Below are positions 30,710 to 46,689 of a stretch of 64,000 bases of DNA, piece by piece. This stretch comes from Lodderomyces elongisporus (Eukaryota > Ascomycota > Pichiomycetes > Serinales > Debaryomycetaceae). The position numbers and the translations under genes are program-made. The notes under the pieces are model-generated. The model made no database searches. It saw only the letters and a list, made by a program, of their open reading frames with translations, and was not told where the DNA came from. The stretch lies in the NCBI RefSeq assembly GCF_030384665.1, contig NC_083674.1:2232001-2296000 (forward strand), read 5' to 3'. The first letter of the stretch is position 1, and every line of letters starts with the position of its first letter.

Positions 30710-30985
30710 CACCACTACCACCACTACCACCACTACCACCACCACCATTACTACGACCGCTATCACCACTAATATTTATCATATTTATTATACTTAACAT
30801 ATTTATCATAGTGTGTGCTATCCAGTGTCGACCAAACTTAAACCATGCCATTCAAATTTGTCAAGGATGTTTCTGGTGTTACTTCTGGTGTTACTTCTGG
30901 TGTTACTTCTGGTGTTACTTCTGGTGTTACTTCTGGTGCTACTTCTGGTGTTACTTCTGGTGTTATTTCTGGTGTTATTTCTGGT
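29996..30985 (+). repeat. Spacer 8 tandem-repeat block
   Basis: Minisatellite A 29996-30171 is 12 bp longer than usual and the most uniform: the TTGCTATTCC variant copy is replaced by the consensus. CTA/CCA array 30580-30755, minisatellite B 30869-30985. Confidence 0.9.
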
Positions 30986-31563
30986 GGTGTTGCTGATGCT
31001 GTTGCTGATGCTGTTCCTGCTATTGCTGTTTCTACTATTGATGTTGCTGCTCCATGGCCGACTATATCACAAACCCAGCCATGATCCCAAAGAAGGGGAG
31101 CTCGCCAAAAAGTGTGCCCGTGTTCATACACCACAAAGGGCCCTGCTACTACTTATTTTATCCGTCACTGGCACGCACACACTTTTGGTATCTCCCATTG
31201 CACCTGCATCTTCGCTCGTTTAACATATACAGCTTTCACTCGTTTTCAGGAACACATCAAGGTGGGGGACTCGATGACTTTTGCTATTAATCTTTACACT
31301 TTTCTTTCTAATATTAACACACCTTTCTGTTTTTGTATACACTCTGCTATTTGTAAATGAACCATTCTTCTATCTCGCACTCTGCCTACAAATTATTTCT
31401 CAAATTGGACGTTCTGTATATTTCGCGCAATCGCTGTCATTGCAAACTAGAGTATCTCGGGTTGGAGTATGTGTATGTATACGCGCACGTGAGCTGCTGT
31501 GAACGAGTCAACCTAAGATACACGTAATATACACGTAAGATGGACGCGCGCGGGTGCGTGTGT

Positions 31564-31780
31564 ACTTTACAAAAAACTTTACAAAAAACTTTACAAAGAA
31601 CTTTACAAAAAACTTTACAAAAAACACTACAGTGGGCAGCTGAGCCCACAATTGTCCTCAAACTTCAGCAGAAAAAAGTTTTCCCGTAAATTCGCACCAA
31701 ACTCAGGGGAATAATCAACACACACAAACAATTCTCGACTCGTTGCAAGCTTGACGGCAATCCGTCGAGAATTGTTTGTG
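31564..31780. repeat. Minisatellite C (31564-31623) and inverted repeat (31723-31780), unit 9
   Basis: Five C copies; arms intact. Confidence 0.9.
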
Positions 31781-32099
31781 GAGATAGAATGCATTGCAGG
31801 ATGTATAAGGTTGTAGATTGTGTTGAGCCAACATGCATCCAAACATACAATTCATTCACTCTAGTCGTCCGTTTTCTGCTACAGCCACACACTATTGGTC
31901 ACACACTATTGGCCACACCCCATTTGGCAGCACCCATTTGGTTTTTTGTTATGAAGCATTTGGTAGCGTATACAATTGCACACGCCCTTCTGTTCCCCTC
32001 ACTTCCTCGCGGGTTTTGCAACCACAATGTATATGGCATAACACAATTTACTTGTTAGTCTCCAACCACAAGGCGTGGCGAGAGGGCTACTTGGTGAAG

Positions 32100-32196
32100 T
32101 ATAAATATCCACAAACAAAACCCTTGTGACCTCAAACCTTTTTTTGCCCTTTTCTTCTTCTTCTTTTCCTTTTTCTTTTTCTTTTCCTTCTTCTTT
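32100..32196 (+). promoter_or_regulatory. Core promoter, unit 9
   Basis: TATAAATA at 32100-32107; long C/T tract. Confidence 0.6.
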
Positions 32197-32282
32197 CGCC
32201 AGAAGTAAACCCACAACCAAAGTCTCACTACGTTTTAAACAAGTCAGACTTTACCTGTTAGTTTACTTAATCAAATTCTAAA

Positions 32283-33827
<1,545 letters not shown>

Positions 33828-33931
33828 AGGAGTCGAGCTCTTTCTTAGCCCATCTTCTACCCATTCATCTTCAACCTAATCACTGGTGCTAATTGCAGAC
33901 AAAAAATGAAAAGCAAACCCGTGTGGCTGAT

Positions 33932-34607
33932 ATTCCTACTGCTATTCCTGCTATTCCTGCTATTCCTACTGCTATTTCTATTGCTATTCCTACTGCTATT
34001 TCTACTGCTATTTCTACTGCTATTTCTACTGCTATTTCTACTGCTATTTCTACTGCTATTTCTACTGCTATTTCTACTGATATCCCTACTGCTATTCCTG
34101 CTGCTTTTTCTGATGTTACCTCTGTTGCTGCTTCACGGATGACTATATCACAAACCCAACCATGATCCCAAAGCAGGGGGAGCCCACTGACCTCTGCTAC
34201 CGTTTCCCATAGCCTACCACAACATTGCACTAGTGTATCTGCTGACTCACACATTTATTCTGAACTTGGCAGATCCTGCGACAAAATGGCGCCTTTGTCG
34301 TATGATCTTGTACGGGGAACGAAAAATGTCGAGGACGCATATGCACTAGGAGTATCAACAAGGCACAGCGGGATCATATAATCACAGGTTGAGTTGTATA
34401 AGTCACCGTGCAAGTTGTTTCAGATGGTGCAGAAGTAGAGCTTGCGGAATCTACTTTCGTTTTCGGGATTTGTTTATGTTACATTAAATCATTGTTTGCT
34501 CGTGAAGTAATAGTATTACTACCACTACTACTACTACTACCACCACCACCACTACTACTACTACCACCACCACCACTACTACTACTACTATTACCACCAC
34601 TACCACC

Positions 34608-34645
<38 letters not shown>

Positions 34646-34921
34646 CACCACTACCACCACTACCACCACTACCACCACCACCATTACTACGACCGCTATC
34701 ACCACTAATATTTATCATATTTATTATACTTAACATATTTATCATAGTGTGTGCTATCCAGTGTCGACCAAACTTAAACCATGCCATTCAAATTTGTCAA
34801 GGATGTTTCTGGTGTTACTTCTGGTGTTACTTCTGGTGTTACTTCTGGTGTTACTTCTGGTGTTACTTCTGGTGCTACTTCTGGTGTTACTTCTGGTGTT
34901 ATTTCTGGTGTTATTTCTGGT
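33932..34921 (+). repeat. Spacer 9 tandem-repeat block
   Basis: Minisatellite A 33932-34107 with seven central copies as in spacer 1, CTA/CCA array 34516-34691, minisatellite B 34805-34921. Confidence 0.9.
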
Positions 34922-35499
34922 GGTGTTGCTGATGCTGTTGCTGATGCTGTTCCTGCTATTGCTGTTTCTACTATTGATGTTGCTGCTCCATGGCCGACTA
35001 TATCACAAACCCAGCCATGATCCCAAAGAAGGGGAGCTCGCCAAAAAGTGTGCCCGTGTTCATACACCACAAAGGGCCCTGCTACTACTTATTTTATCCG
35101 TCACTGGCACGCACACACTTTTGGTATCTCCCATTGCACCTGCATCTTCGCTCGTTTAACATATACAGCTTTCACTCGTTTTCAGGAACACATCAAGGTG
35201 GGGGACTCGATGACTTTTGCTATTAATCTTTACACTTTTCTTTCTAATATTAACACACCTTTCTGTTTTTGTATACACTCTGCTATTTGTAAATGAACCA
35301 TTCTTCTATCTCGCACTCTGCCTACAAATTATTTCTCAAATTGGACGTTCTGTATATTTCGCGCAATCGCTGTCATTGCAAACTAGAGTATCTCGGGTTG
35401 GAGTATGTGTATGTATACGCGCACGTGAGCTGCTGTGAACGAGTCAACCTAAGATACACGTAATATACACGTAAGATGGACGCGCGCGGGTGCGTGTGT

Positions 35500-35716
35500 A
35501 CTTTACAAAAAACTTTACAAAAAACTTTACAAAGAACTTTACAAAAAACTTTACAAAAAACACTACAGTGGGCAGCTGAGCCCACAATTGTCCTCAAACT
35601 TCAGCAGAAAAAAGTTTTCCCGTAAATTCGCACCAAACTCAGGGGAATAATCAACACACACAAACAATTCTCGACTCGTTGCAAGCTTGACGGCAATCCG
35701 TCGAGAATTGTTTGTG
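35500..35716. repeat. Minisatellite C (35500-35559) and inverted repeat (35659-35716), unit 10
   Basis: Five C copies; arms intact. Confidence 0.9.
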
Positions 35717-36035
35717 GAGATAGAATGCATTGCAGGATGTATAAGGTTGTAGATTGTGTTGAGCCAACATGCATCCAAACATACAATTCATTCACTCTAG
35801 TCGTCCGTTTTCTGCTACAGCCACACACTATTGGTCACACACTATTGGCCACACCCCATTTGGCAGCACCCATTTGGTTTTTTGTTATGAAGCATTTGGT
35901 AGCGTATACAATTGCACACGCCCTTCTGTTCCCCTCACTTCCTCGCGGGTTTTGCAACCACAATGTATATGGCATAACACAATTTACTTGTTAGTCTCCA
36001 ACCACAAGGCGTGGCGAGAGGGCTACTTGGTGAAG

Positions 36036-36132
36036 TATAAATATCCACAAACAAAACCCTTGTGACCTCAAACCTTTTTTTGCCCTTTTCTTCTTCTTCT
36101 TTTCCTTTTTCTTTTTCTTTTCCTTCTTCTTT
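36036..36132 (+). promoter_or_regulatory. Core promoter, unit 10
   Basis: TATAAATA at 36036-36043; long C/T tract. Confidence 0.6.
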
Positions 36133-36218
36133 CGCCAGAAGTAAACCCACAACCAAAGTCTCACTACGTTTTAAACAAGTCAGACTTTACCTGTTAGTTT
36201 ACTTAATCAAATTCTAAA

Positions 36219-36563
36219 ATGAAAATTTTTAAGAAGCTTTTTAACACCGCCTCCAAGTCAAAGGAGGCAGAACCAGCCGAACGCAATGTTCGGTATCCAA
36301 TTCCAGGGGAGACATCAGGCTCACCAGTATCGGTTCCTTCACCGGCTACAGGGTCGGAAACCTTCTACGAGGTAGATTTAGGCGCTGAAGACGTGGAGGA
36401 AAAGAAGCTGGTGAGGAGACAATTCCCCCTGTTTAGACCATTTGGATGGTTTAAAGAGAGGAGAGAGGAGAAGGAGTTAGCTGAAAGGGTTCTTTTGGCT
36501 AAGGGGATGGTTGCCGGCATTCGTGCGTTGCATCCCAACAGAAAGAAGAAGAAGAAGATGAAT

Positions 36564-36631
<68 letters not shown>

Positions 36632-36635
36632 CCTC

Positions 36636-36670
<35 letters not shown>

Positions 36671-36674
36671 CCTC

Positions 36675-36738
<64 letters not shown>

Positions 36739-37586
36739 GCTGCAAACCTTTCACATACGGAAAGTTTGTAGCAAACGTAGAGTCATACTGTCCTCGACTG
36801 TGTCAGGAAATCAGAGCTTCAATGGGCTTCTCGGATTCCGAATACGTACAGTCCATTTCTCAAGGACTCACAAAACTTGAGAATGGAAATTACAAATCGG
36901 GTGATAGGAAGTTTATTGTACACCGGGTCACAAAGAGAGAATTTGAAAATGTGATCAGGTGGCTCCCTGAAATACTTGGCGAGGACGAGTATGAGTCGCT
37001 ACTTATACCTGTCCTTCAATTAGTCGAGATGCAGTTAAAGACGAAAACCAAATACTTCGTTGTAACACGCAATCTCGACTATAGGACAGAGTTTTTATTG
37101 GAATACAAGTTTTCCCGGAATGGCAAGGAATCTGCTATATCACGTCGCCATCCCAACAATTTCAGGCTCACAGAAACTCGGAAGTTCCCAGAAAATGAGG
37201 CTTGGGATTGGTGGGATAATTATCGCTTTTTAGAAGACGTATCTTTTCTAGCTGCCAAAGAAAGATACGGCTTCAAGTTTGTAATATGTGCTGCATATGC
37301 AGATGATGGGGACCATAGAGTTTGGTATTATATTGATGATTGGTTTAAAGACAGTCCAAGCGGGGTCTCTCGATTAGGTCAGAGTAGGCGCAAATTGTCT
37401 GAGAAGTATGCTCTTTGGATTTACAATCTTTTCAATTTTCATTTGAACCTGGTGGAAGGTCCATTGAAGATGAAGGACTTTGATCGCATATATCAACGTC
37501 CTAGAAAAGAAAAATCCTTTATTCAGAGAAAGTTGGCCGAAATGTTTTGCTGCGATCTGAGACCCTCAAGCTCTGAATCAATCTGA
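36219..37586 (+). CDS. Unit 10 copy of the poly-Asn PIPK-like protein (455 aa)
   Basis: Asn tract 36561-36737, 59 residues (N24-L-N12-L-N21), the counterpart of unit 2. Units 9-10 thus repeat the order of units 1-2. Confidence 0.8.
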
Positions 37587-37690
37587 AGGAGTCGAGCTCT
37601 TTCTTAGCCCATCTTCTACCCATTCATCTTCAACCTAATCACTGGTGCTAATTGCAGACAAAAAATGAAAAGCAAACCCGTGTGGCTGAT

Positions 37691-38354
37691 ATTCCTACTG
37701 CTATTCCTGCTATTCCTGCTATTCCTACTGCTATTTCTATTGCTATTCCTACTGCTATTTCTACTGCTATTTCTACTGCTATTTCTACTGCTATTTCTAC
37801 TGCTATTTCTACTGCTATTTCTACTGATATCCCTACTGCTATTCCTGCTGCTTTTTCTGATGTTACCTCTGTTGCTGCTTCACGGATGACTATATCACAA
37901 ACCCAACCATGATCCCAAAGCAGGGGGAGCCCACTGACCTCTGCTACCGTTTCCCATAGCCTACCACAACATTGCACTAGTGTATCTGCTGACTCACACA
38001 TTTATTCTGAACTTGGCAGATCCTGCGACAAAATGGCGCCTTTGTCGTATGATCTTGTACGGGGAACGAAAAATGTCGAGGACGCATATGCACTAGGAGT
38101 ATCAACAAGGCACAGCGGGATCATATAATCACAGGTTGAGTTGTATAAGTCACCGTGCAAGTTGTTTCAGATGGTGCAGAAGTAGAGCTTGCGGAATCTA
38201 CTTTCGTTTTCGGGATTTGTTTATGTTACATTAAATCATTGTTTGCTCGTGAAGTAATAGTATTACTACCACTACTACTACTACTACCACCACCACCACT
38301 ACTACTACTACCACCACCACCACTACTACTACTACTATTACCACCACTACCACC

Positions 38355-38392
<38 letters not shown>

Positions 38393-38668
38393 CACCACTA
38401 CCACCACTACCACCACTACCACCACCACCATTACTACGACCGCTATCACCACTAATATTTATCATATTTATTATACTTAACATATTTATCATAGTGTGTG
38501 CTATCCAGTGTCGACCAAACTTAAACCATGCCATTCAAATTTGTCAAGGATGTTTCTGGTGTTACTTCTGGTGTTACTTCTGGTGTTACTTCTGGTGTTA
38601 CTTCTGGTGTTACTTCTGGTGCTACTTCTGGTGTTACTTCTGGTGTTATTTCTGGTGTTATTTCTGGT
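37691..38668 (+). repeat. Spacer 10 tandem-repeat block
   Basis: Minisatellite A 37691-37854, CTA/CCA array 38263-38438, minisatellite B 38552-38668; common lengths. Confidence 0.9.
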
Positions 38669-39246
38669 GGTGTTGCTGATGCTGTTGCTGATGCTGTTCC
38701 TGCTATTGCTGTTTCTACTATTGATGTTGCTGCTCCATGGCCGACTATATCACAAACCCAGCCATGATCCCAAAGAAGGGGAGCTCGCCAAAAAGTGTGC
38801 CCGTGTTCATACACCACAAAGGGCCCTGCTACTACTTATTTTATCCGTCACTGGCACGCACACACTTTTGGTATCTCCCATTGCACCTGCATCTTCGCTC
38901 GTTTAACATATACAGCTTTCACTCGTTTTCAGGAACACATCAAGGTGGGGGACTCGATGACTTTTGCTATTAATCTTTACACTTTTCTTTCTAATATTAA
39001 CACACCTTTCTGTTTTTGTATACACTCTGCTATTTGTAAATGAACCATTCTTCTATCTCGCACTCTGCCTACAAATTATTTCTCAAATTGGACGTTCTGT
39101 ATATTTCGCGCAATCGCTGTCATTGCAAACTAGAGTATCTCGGGTTGGAGTATGTGTATGTATACGCGCACGTGAGCTGCTGTGAACGAGTCAACCTAAG
39201 ATACACGTAATATACACGTAAGATGGACGCGCGCGGGTGCGTGTGT

Positions 39247-39463
39247 ACTTTACAAAAAACTTTACAAAAAACTTTACAAAGAACTTTACAAAAAACTTTA
39301 CAAAAAACACTACAGTGGGCAGCTGAGCCCACAATTGTCCTCAAACTTCAGCAGAAAAAAGTTTTCCCGTAAATTCGCACCAAACTCAGGGGAATAATCA
39401 ACACACACAAACAATTCTCGACTCGTTGCAAGCTTGACGGCAATCCGTCGAGAATTGTTTGTG
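39247..39463. repeat. Minisatellite C (39247-39306) and inverted repeat (39406-39463), unit 11
   Basis: Five C copies; arms intact. Confidence 0.9.
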
Positions 39464-39782
39464 GAGATAGAATGCATTGCAGGATGTATAAGGTTGTAGA
39501 TTGTGTTGAGCCAACATGCATCCAAACATACAATTCATTCACTCTAGTCGTCCGTTTTCTGCTACAGCCACACACTATTGGTCACACACTATTGGCCACA
39601 CCCCATTTGGCAGCACCCATTTGGTTTTTTGTTATGAAGCATTTGGTAGCGTATACAATTGCACACGCCCTTCTGTTCCCCTCACTTCCTCGCGGGTTTT
39701 GCAACCACAATGTATATGGCATAACACAATTTACTTGTTAGTCTCCAACCACAAGGCGTGGCGAGAGGGCTACTTGGTGAAG

Positions 39783-39879
39783 TATAAATATCCACAAACA
39801 AAACCCTTGTGACCTCAAACCTTTTTTTGCCCTTTTCTTCTTCTTCTTTTCCTTTTTCTTTTTCTTTTCCTTCTTCTTT
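39783..39879 (+). promoter_or_regulatory. Core promoter, unit 11
   Basis: TATAAATA at 39783-39790; long C/T tract. Confidence 0.6.
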
Positions 39880-39965
39880 CGCCAGAAGTAAACCCACAAC
39901 CAAAGTCTCACTACGTTTTAAACAAGTCAGACTTTACCTGTTAGTTTACTTAATCAAATTCTAAA

Positions 39966-40310
39966 ATGAAAATTTTTAAGAAGCTTTTTAACACCGCCTC
40001 CAAGTCAAAGGAGGCAGAACCAGCCGAACGCAATGTTCGGTATCCAATTCCAGGGGAGACATCAGGCTCACCAGTATCGGTTCCTTCACCGGCTACAGGG
40101 TCGGAAACCTTCTACGAGGTAGATTTAGGCGCTGAAGACGTGGAGGAAAAGAAGCTGGTGAGGAGACAATTCCCCCTGTTTAGACCATTTGGATGGTTTA
40201 AAGAGAGGAGAGAGGAGAAGGAGTTAGCTGAAAGGGTTCTTTTGGCTAAGGGGATGGTTGCCGGCATTCGTGCGTTGCATCCCAACAGAAAGAAGAAGAA
40301 GAAGATGAAT

Positions 40311-40342
<32 letters not shown>

Positions 40343-40346
40343 CCTC

Positions 40347-40423
<77 letters not shown>

Positions 40424-40457
40424 CCTCAACAACAACAACAACAACAACAACAACCTC

Positions 40458-40521
<64 letters not shown>

Positions 40522-41369
40522 GCTGCAAACCTTTCACATACGGAAAGTTTGTAGCAAACGTAGAGTCATACTGTCCTCGACTGTGTCAGGAAATCAGAGC
40601 TTCAATGGGCTTCTCGGATTCCGAATACGTACAGTCCATTTCTCAAGGACTCACAAAACTTGAGAATGGAAATTACAAATCGGGTGATAGGAAGTTTATT
40701 GTACACCGGGTCACAAAGAGAGAATTTGAAAATGTGATCAGGTGGCTCCCTGAAATACTTGGCGAGGACGAGTATGAGTCGCTACTTATACCTGTCCTTC
40801 AATTAGTCGAGATGCAGTTAAAGACGAAAACCAAATACTTCGTTGTAACACGCAATCTCGACTATAGGACAGAGTTTTTATTGGAATACAAGTTTTCCCG
40901 GAATGGCAAGGAATCTGCTATATCACGTCGCCATCCCAACAATTTCAGGCTCACAGAAACTCGGAAGTTCCCAGAAAATGAGGCTTGGGATTGGTGGGAT
41001 AATTATCGCTTTTTAGAAGACGTATCTTTTCTAGCTGCCAAAGAAAGATACGGCTTCAAGTTTGTAATATGTGCTGCATATGCAGATGATGGGGACCATA
41101 GAGTTTGGTATTATATTGATGATTGGTTTAAAGACAGTCCAAGCGGGGTCTCTCGATTAGGTCAGAGTAGGCGCAAATTGTCTGAGAAGTATGCTCTTTG
41201 GATTTACAATCTTTTCAATTTTCATTTGAACCTGGTGGAAGGTCCATTGAAGATGAAGGACTTTGATCGCATATATCAACGTCCTAGAAAAGAAAAATCC
41301 TTTATTCAGAGAAAGTTGGCCGAAATGTTTTGCTGCGATCTGAGACCCTCAAGCTCTGAATCAATCTGA
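39966..41369 (+). CDS. Unit 11 copy of the poly-Asn PIPK-like protein (467 aa)
   Basis: Asn tract 40308-40520, 71 residues with three Leu; it ends in the L-N9-L arrangement shared with units 1, 9, 13, 14, 15 and 17. Confidence 0.8.
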
Positions 41370-41473
41370 AGGAGTCGAGCTCTTTCTTAGCCCATCTTCT
41401 ACCCATTCATCTTCAACCTAATCACTGGTGCTAATTGCAGACAAAAAATGAAAAGCAAACCCGTGTGGCTGAT

Positions 41474-42137
41474 ATTCCTACTGCTATTCCTGCTATTCCT
41501 GCTATTCCTACTGCTATTTCTATTGCTATTCCTACTGCTATTTCTACTGCTATTTCTACTGCTATTTCTACTGCTATTTCTACTGCTATTTCTACTGCTA
41601 TTTCTACTGATATCCCTACTGCTATTCCTGCTGCTTTTTCTGATGTTACCTCTGTTGCTGCTTCACGGATGACTATATCACAAACCCAACCATGATCCCA
41701 AAGCAGGGGGAGCCCACTGACCTCTGCTACCGTTTCCCATAGCCTACCACAACATTGCACTAGTGTATCTGCTGACTCACACATTTATTCTGAACTTGGC
41801 AGATCCTGCGACAAAATGGCGCCTTTGTCGTATGATCTTGTACGGGGAACGAAAAATGTCGAGGACGCATATGCACTAGGAGTATCAACAAGGCACAGCG
41901 GGATCATATAATCACAGGTTGAGTTGTATAAGTCACCGTGCAAGTTGTTTCAGATGGTGCAGAAGTAGAGCTTGCGGAATCTACTTTCGTTTTCGGGATT
42001 TGTTTATGTTACATTAAATCATTGTTTGCTCGTGAAGTAATAGTATTACTACCACTACTACTACTACTACCACCACCACCACTACTACTACTACCACCAC
42101 CACCACTACTACTACTACTATTACCACCACTACCACC

Positions 42138-42175
<38 letters not shown>

Positions 42176-42415
42176 CACCACTACCACCACTACCACCACT
42201 ACCACCACCACCATTACTACGACCGCTATCACCACTAATATTTATCATATTTATTATACTTAACATATTTATCATAGTGTGTGCTATCCAGTGTCGACCA
42301 AACTTAAACCATGCCATTCAAATTTGTCAAGGATGTTTCTGGTGTTACTTCTGGTGTTACTTCTGGTGCTACTTCTGGTGTTACTTCTGGTGTTATTTCT
42401 GGTGTTATTTCTGGT
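41474..42415 (+). repeat. Spacer 11 tandem-repeat block, shortest minisatellite B
   Basis: Minisatellite A 41474-41637, CTA/CCA array 42046-42221. Minisatellite B 42335-42415 has lost three 12-bp copies. Confidence 0.9.
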
Positions 42416-42993
42416 GGTGTTGCTGATGCTGTTGCTGATGCTGTTCCTGCTATTGCTGTTTCTACTATTGATGTTGCTGCTCCATGGCCGACTATATCAC
42501 AAACCCAGCCATGATCCCAAAGAAGGGGAGCTCGCCAAAAAGTGTGCCCGTGTTCATACACCACAAAGGGCCCTGCTACTACTTATTTTATCCGTCACTG
42601 GCACGCACACACTTTTGGTATCTCCCATTGCACCTGCATCTTCGCTCGTTTAACATATACAGCTTTCACTCGTTTTCAGGAACACATCAAGGTGGGGGAC
42701 TCGATGACTTTTGCTATTAATCTTTACACTTTTCTTTCTAATATTAACACACCTTTCTGTTTTTGTATACACTCTGCTATTTGTAAATGAACCATTCTTC
42801 TATCTCGCACTCTGCCTACAAATTATTTCTCAAATTGGACGTTCTGTATATTTCGCGCAATCGCTGTCATTGCAAACTAGAGTATCTCGGGTTGGAGTAT
42901 GTGTATGTATACGCGCACGTGAGCTGCTGTGAACGAGTCAACCTAAGATACACGTAATATACACGTAAGATGGACGCGCGCGGGTGCGTGTGT

Positions 42994-43210
42994 ACTTTAC
43001 AAAAAACTTTACAAAAAACTTTACAAAGAACTTTACAAAAAACTTTACAAAAAACACTACAGTGGGCAGCTGAGCCCACAATTGTCCTCAAACTTCAGCA
43101 GAAAAAAGTTTTCCCGTAAATTCGCACCAAACTCAGGGGAATAATCAACACACACAAACAATTCTCGACTCGTTGCAAGCTTGACGGCAATCCGTCGAGA
43201 ATTGTTTGTG
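42994..43210. repeat. Minisatellite C (42994-43053) and inverted repeat (43153-43210), unit 12
   Basis: Five C copies; arms intact. Confidence 0.9.
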
Positions 43211-43529
43211 GAGATAGAATGCATTGCAGGATGTATAAGGTTGTAGATTGTGTTGAGCCAACATGCATCCAAACATACAATTCATTCACTCTAGTCGTCC
43301 GTTTTCTGCTACAGCCACACACTATTGGTCACACACTATTGGCCACACCCCATTTGGCAGCACCCATTTGGTTTTTTGTTATGAAGCATTTGGTAGCGTA
43401 TACAATTGCACACGCCCTTCTGTTCCCCTCACTTCCTCGCGGGTTTTGCAACCACAATGTATATGGCATAACACAATTTACTTGTTAGTCTCCAACCACA
43501 AGGCGTGGCGAGAGGGCTACTTGGTGAAG

Positions 43530-43593
43530 TATAAATATCCACAAACAAAACCCTTGTGACCTCAAACCTTTTTTTGCCCTTTTCTTCTTCTTT
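43530..43593 (+). promoter_or_regulatory. Core promoter, unit 12, short C/T tract
   Basis: TATAAATA at 43530-43537, 150 bp before the ATG, with the 27-bp C/T tract. Confidence 0.6.
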
Positions 43594-43679
43594 CGCCAGA
43601 AGTAAACCCACAACCAAAGTCTCACTACGTTTTAAACAAGTCAGACTTTACCTGTTAGTTTACTTAATCAAATTCTAAA

Positions 43680-44081
43680 ATGAAAATTTTTAAGAAGCTT
43701 TTTAACACCGCCTCCAAGTCAAAGGAGGCAGAACCAGCCGAACGCAATGTTCGGTATCCAATTCCAGGGGAGACATCAGGCTCACCAGTATCGGTTCCTT
43801 CACCGGCTACAGGGTCGGAAACCTTCTACGAGGTAGATTTAGGCGCTGAAGACGTGGAGGAAAAGAAGCTGGTGAGGAGACAATTCCCCCTGTTTAGACC
43901 ATTTGGATGGTTTAAAGAGAGGAGAGAGGAGAAGGAGTTAGCTGAAAGGGTTCTTTTGGCTAAGGGGATGGTTGCCGGCATTCGTGCGTTGCATCCCAAC
44001 AGAAAGAAGAAGAAGAAGATGAATAACAACAACAACAACAACAACAACAACAACCTCAACAACAACCTCAACAACAACCTC

Positions 44082-44115
<34 letters not shown>

Positions 44116-44126
44116 ACAACAACCTC

Positions 44127-44182
<56 letters not shown>

Positions 44183-45032
44183 CTGCTGCAAACCTTTCAC
44201 ATACGGAAAGTTTGTAGCAAACGTAGAGTCATACTGTCCTCGACTGTGTCAGGAAATCAGAGCTTCAATGGGCTTCTCGGATTCCGAATACGTACAGTCC
44301 ATTTCTCAAGGACTCACAAAACTTGAGAATGGAAATTACAAATCGGGTGATAGGAAGTTTATTGTACACCGGGTCACAAAGAGAGAATTTGAAAATGTGA
44401 TCAGGTGGCTCCCTGAAATACTTGGCGAGGACGAGTATGAGTCGCTACTTATACCTGTCCTTCAATTAGTCGAGATGCAGTTAAAGACGAAAACCAAATA
44501 CTTCGTTGTAACACGCAATCTCGACTATAGGACAGAGTTTTTATTGGAATACAAGTTTTCCCGGAATGGCAAGGAATCTGCTATATCACGTCGCCATCCC
44601 AACAATTTCAGGCTCACAGAAACTCGGAAGTTCCCAGAAAATGAGGCTTGGGATTGGTGGGATAATTATCGCTTTTTAGAAGACGTATCTTTTCTAGCTG
44701 CCAAAGAAAGATACGGCTTCAAGTTTGTAATATGTGCTGCATATGCAGATGATGGGGACCATAGAGTTTGGTATTATATTGATGATTGGTTTAAAGACAG
44801 TCCAAGCGGGGTCTCTCGATTAGGTCAGAGTAGGCGCAAATTGTCTGAGAAGTATGCTCTTTGGATTTACAATCTTTTCAATTTTCATTTGAACCTGGTG
44901 GAAGGTCCATTGAAGATGAAGGACTTTGATCGCATATATCAACGTCCTAGAAAAGAAAAATCCTTTATTCAGAGAAAGTTGGCCGAAATGTTTTGCTGCG
45001 ATCTGAGACCCTCAAGCTCTGAATCAATCTGA
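43680..45032 (+). CDS. Unit 12 variant copy of the poly-Asn PIPK-like protein (450 aa)
   Basis: Asn tract 44022-44183, 54 residues with four Leu and one Asp (GAC). The first residue after the tract is Cys (TGC), giving CCKPFTY instead of SCKPFTY. This is the only amino-acid change seen outside the tract, shared only with unit 16. Confidence 0.8.
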
Positions 45033-45136
45033 AGGAGTCGAGCTCTTTCTTAGCCCATCTTCTACCCATTCATCTTCAACCTAATCACTGGTGCTAATTG
45101 CAGACAAAAAATGAAAAGCAAACCCGTGTGGCTGAT

Positions 45137-45797
45137 ATTCCTACTGCTATTCCTGCTATTCCTGCTATTCCTGCTATTCCTACTGCTATTTCTACTGCTA
45201 TTCCTACTGCTATTCCTACTGCTATTTCTACTGCTATTCCTACTGCTATTCCTGCTGCTATTTCTACTGATATCCCTACTGCTATTCCTGCTGCTTTTTC
45301 TGATGTTACCTCTGTTGCTGCTTCACGGATGACTATATCACAAACCCAACCATGATCCCAAAGCAGGGGGAGCCCACTGACCTCTGCTACCGTTTCCCAT
45401 AGCCTACCACAACATTGCACTAGTGTAGCTGCCGACTCACACATTTATTCTGAACTTGGCAGATCCTGCGACAAAATGGCGCCTTTGTCGTATGATCTTG
45501 TACGGGGAACGAAAAATGTCGAGGACGCATATGCACTAGGAGTATCAACAAGGCACAGCGGGATCATATAATCACAGGTTGAGTTGTATAAGTCACCGTG
45601 CAAGTTGTTTCAGATGGTGCAGAAGTAGAGCTTGCGGAATCTACTTTCGTTTTCGGGATTTGTTTATGTTACATTAAATCATTGTTTGCTCGTGAAGTAA
45701 TAGTATTACTACCACTACTACTACTACTACCACCACCACCACTACTACTACTACCACCACCACCACTACTACTACTACTATTACCACCACTACCACC

Positions 45798-45835
<38 letters not shown>

Positions 45836-46111
45836 CACCACTACCACCACTACCACCACTACCACCACCACCATTACTACGACCGCTATCACCACTAATA
45901 TTTATCATATTTATTATACTTAACATATTTATCATAGTGTGTGCTATCCAGTGTCGACCAAACTTAAACCATGCCATTCAAATTTGTCAAGGATGTTTCT
46001 GGTGTTACTTCTGGTGTTACTTCTGGTGTTACTTCTGGTGTTACTTCTGGTGTTACTTCTGGTGCTACTTCTGGTGTTACTTCTGGTGTTATTTCTGGTG
46101 TTATTTCTGGT
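45137..46111 (+). repeat. Spacer 12 tandem-repeat block, divergent minisatellite A
   Basis: Minisatellite A 45137-45297 is a scrambled version with many CCT-type copies and an extra 9-bp CTGCTATTC. Two substitutions follow near 45428-45433. CTA/CCA array 45706-45881, minisatellite B 45995-46111. Matches spacer 16. Confidence 0.9.
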
Positions 46112-46689
46112 GGTGTTGCTGATGCTGTTGCTGATGCTGTTCCTGCTATTGCTGTTTCTACTATTGATGTTGCTGCTCCATGGCCGACTATATCACAAAC
46201 CCAGCCATGATCCCAAAGAAGGGGAGCTCGCCAAAAAGTGTGCCCGTGTTCATACACCACAAAGGGCCCTGCTACTACTTATTTTATCCGTCACTGGCAC
46301 GCACACACTTTTGGTATCTCCCATTGCACCTGCATCTTCGCTCGTTTAACATATACAGCTTTCACTCGTTTTCAGGAACACATCAAGGTGGGGGACTCGA
46401 TGACTTTTGCTATTAATCTTTACACTTTTCTTTCTAATATTAACACACCTTTCTGTTTTTGTATACACTCTGCTATTTGTAAATGAACCATTCTTCTATC
46501 TCGCACTCTGCCTACAAATTATTTCTCAAATTGGACGTTCTGTATATTTCGCGCAATCGCTGTCATTGCAAACTAGAGTATCTCGGGTTGGAGTATGTGT
46601 ATGTATACGCGCACGTGAGCTGCTGTGAACGAGTCAACCTAAGATACACGTAATATACACGTAAGATGGACGCGCGCGGGTGCGTGTGT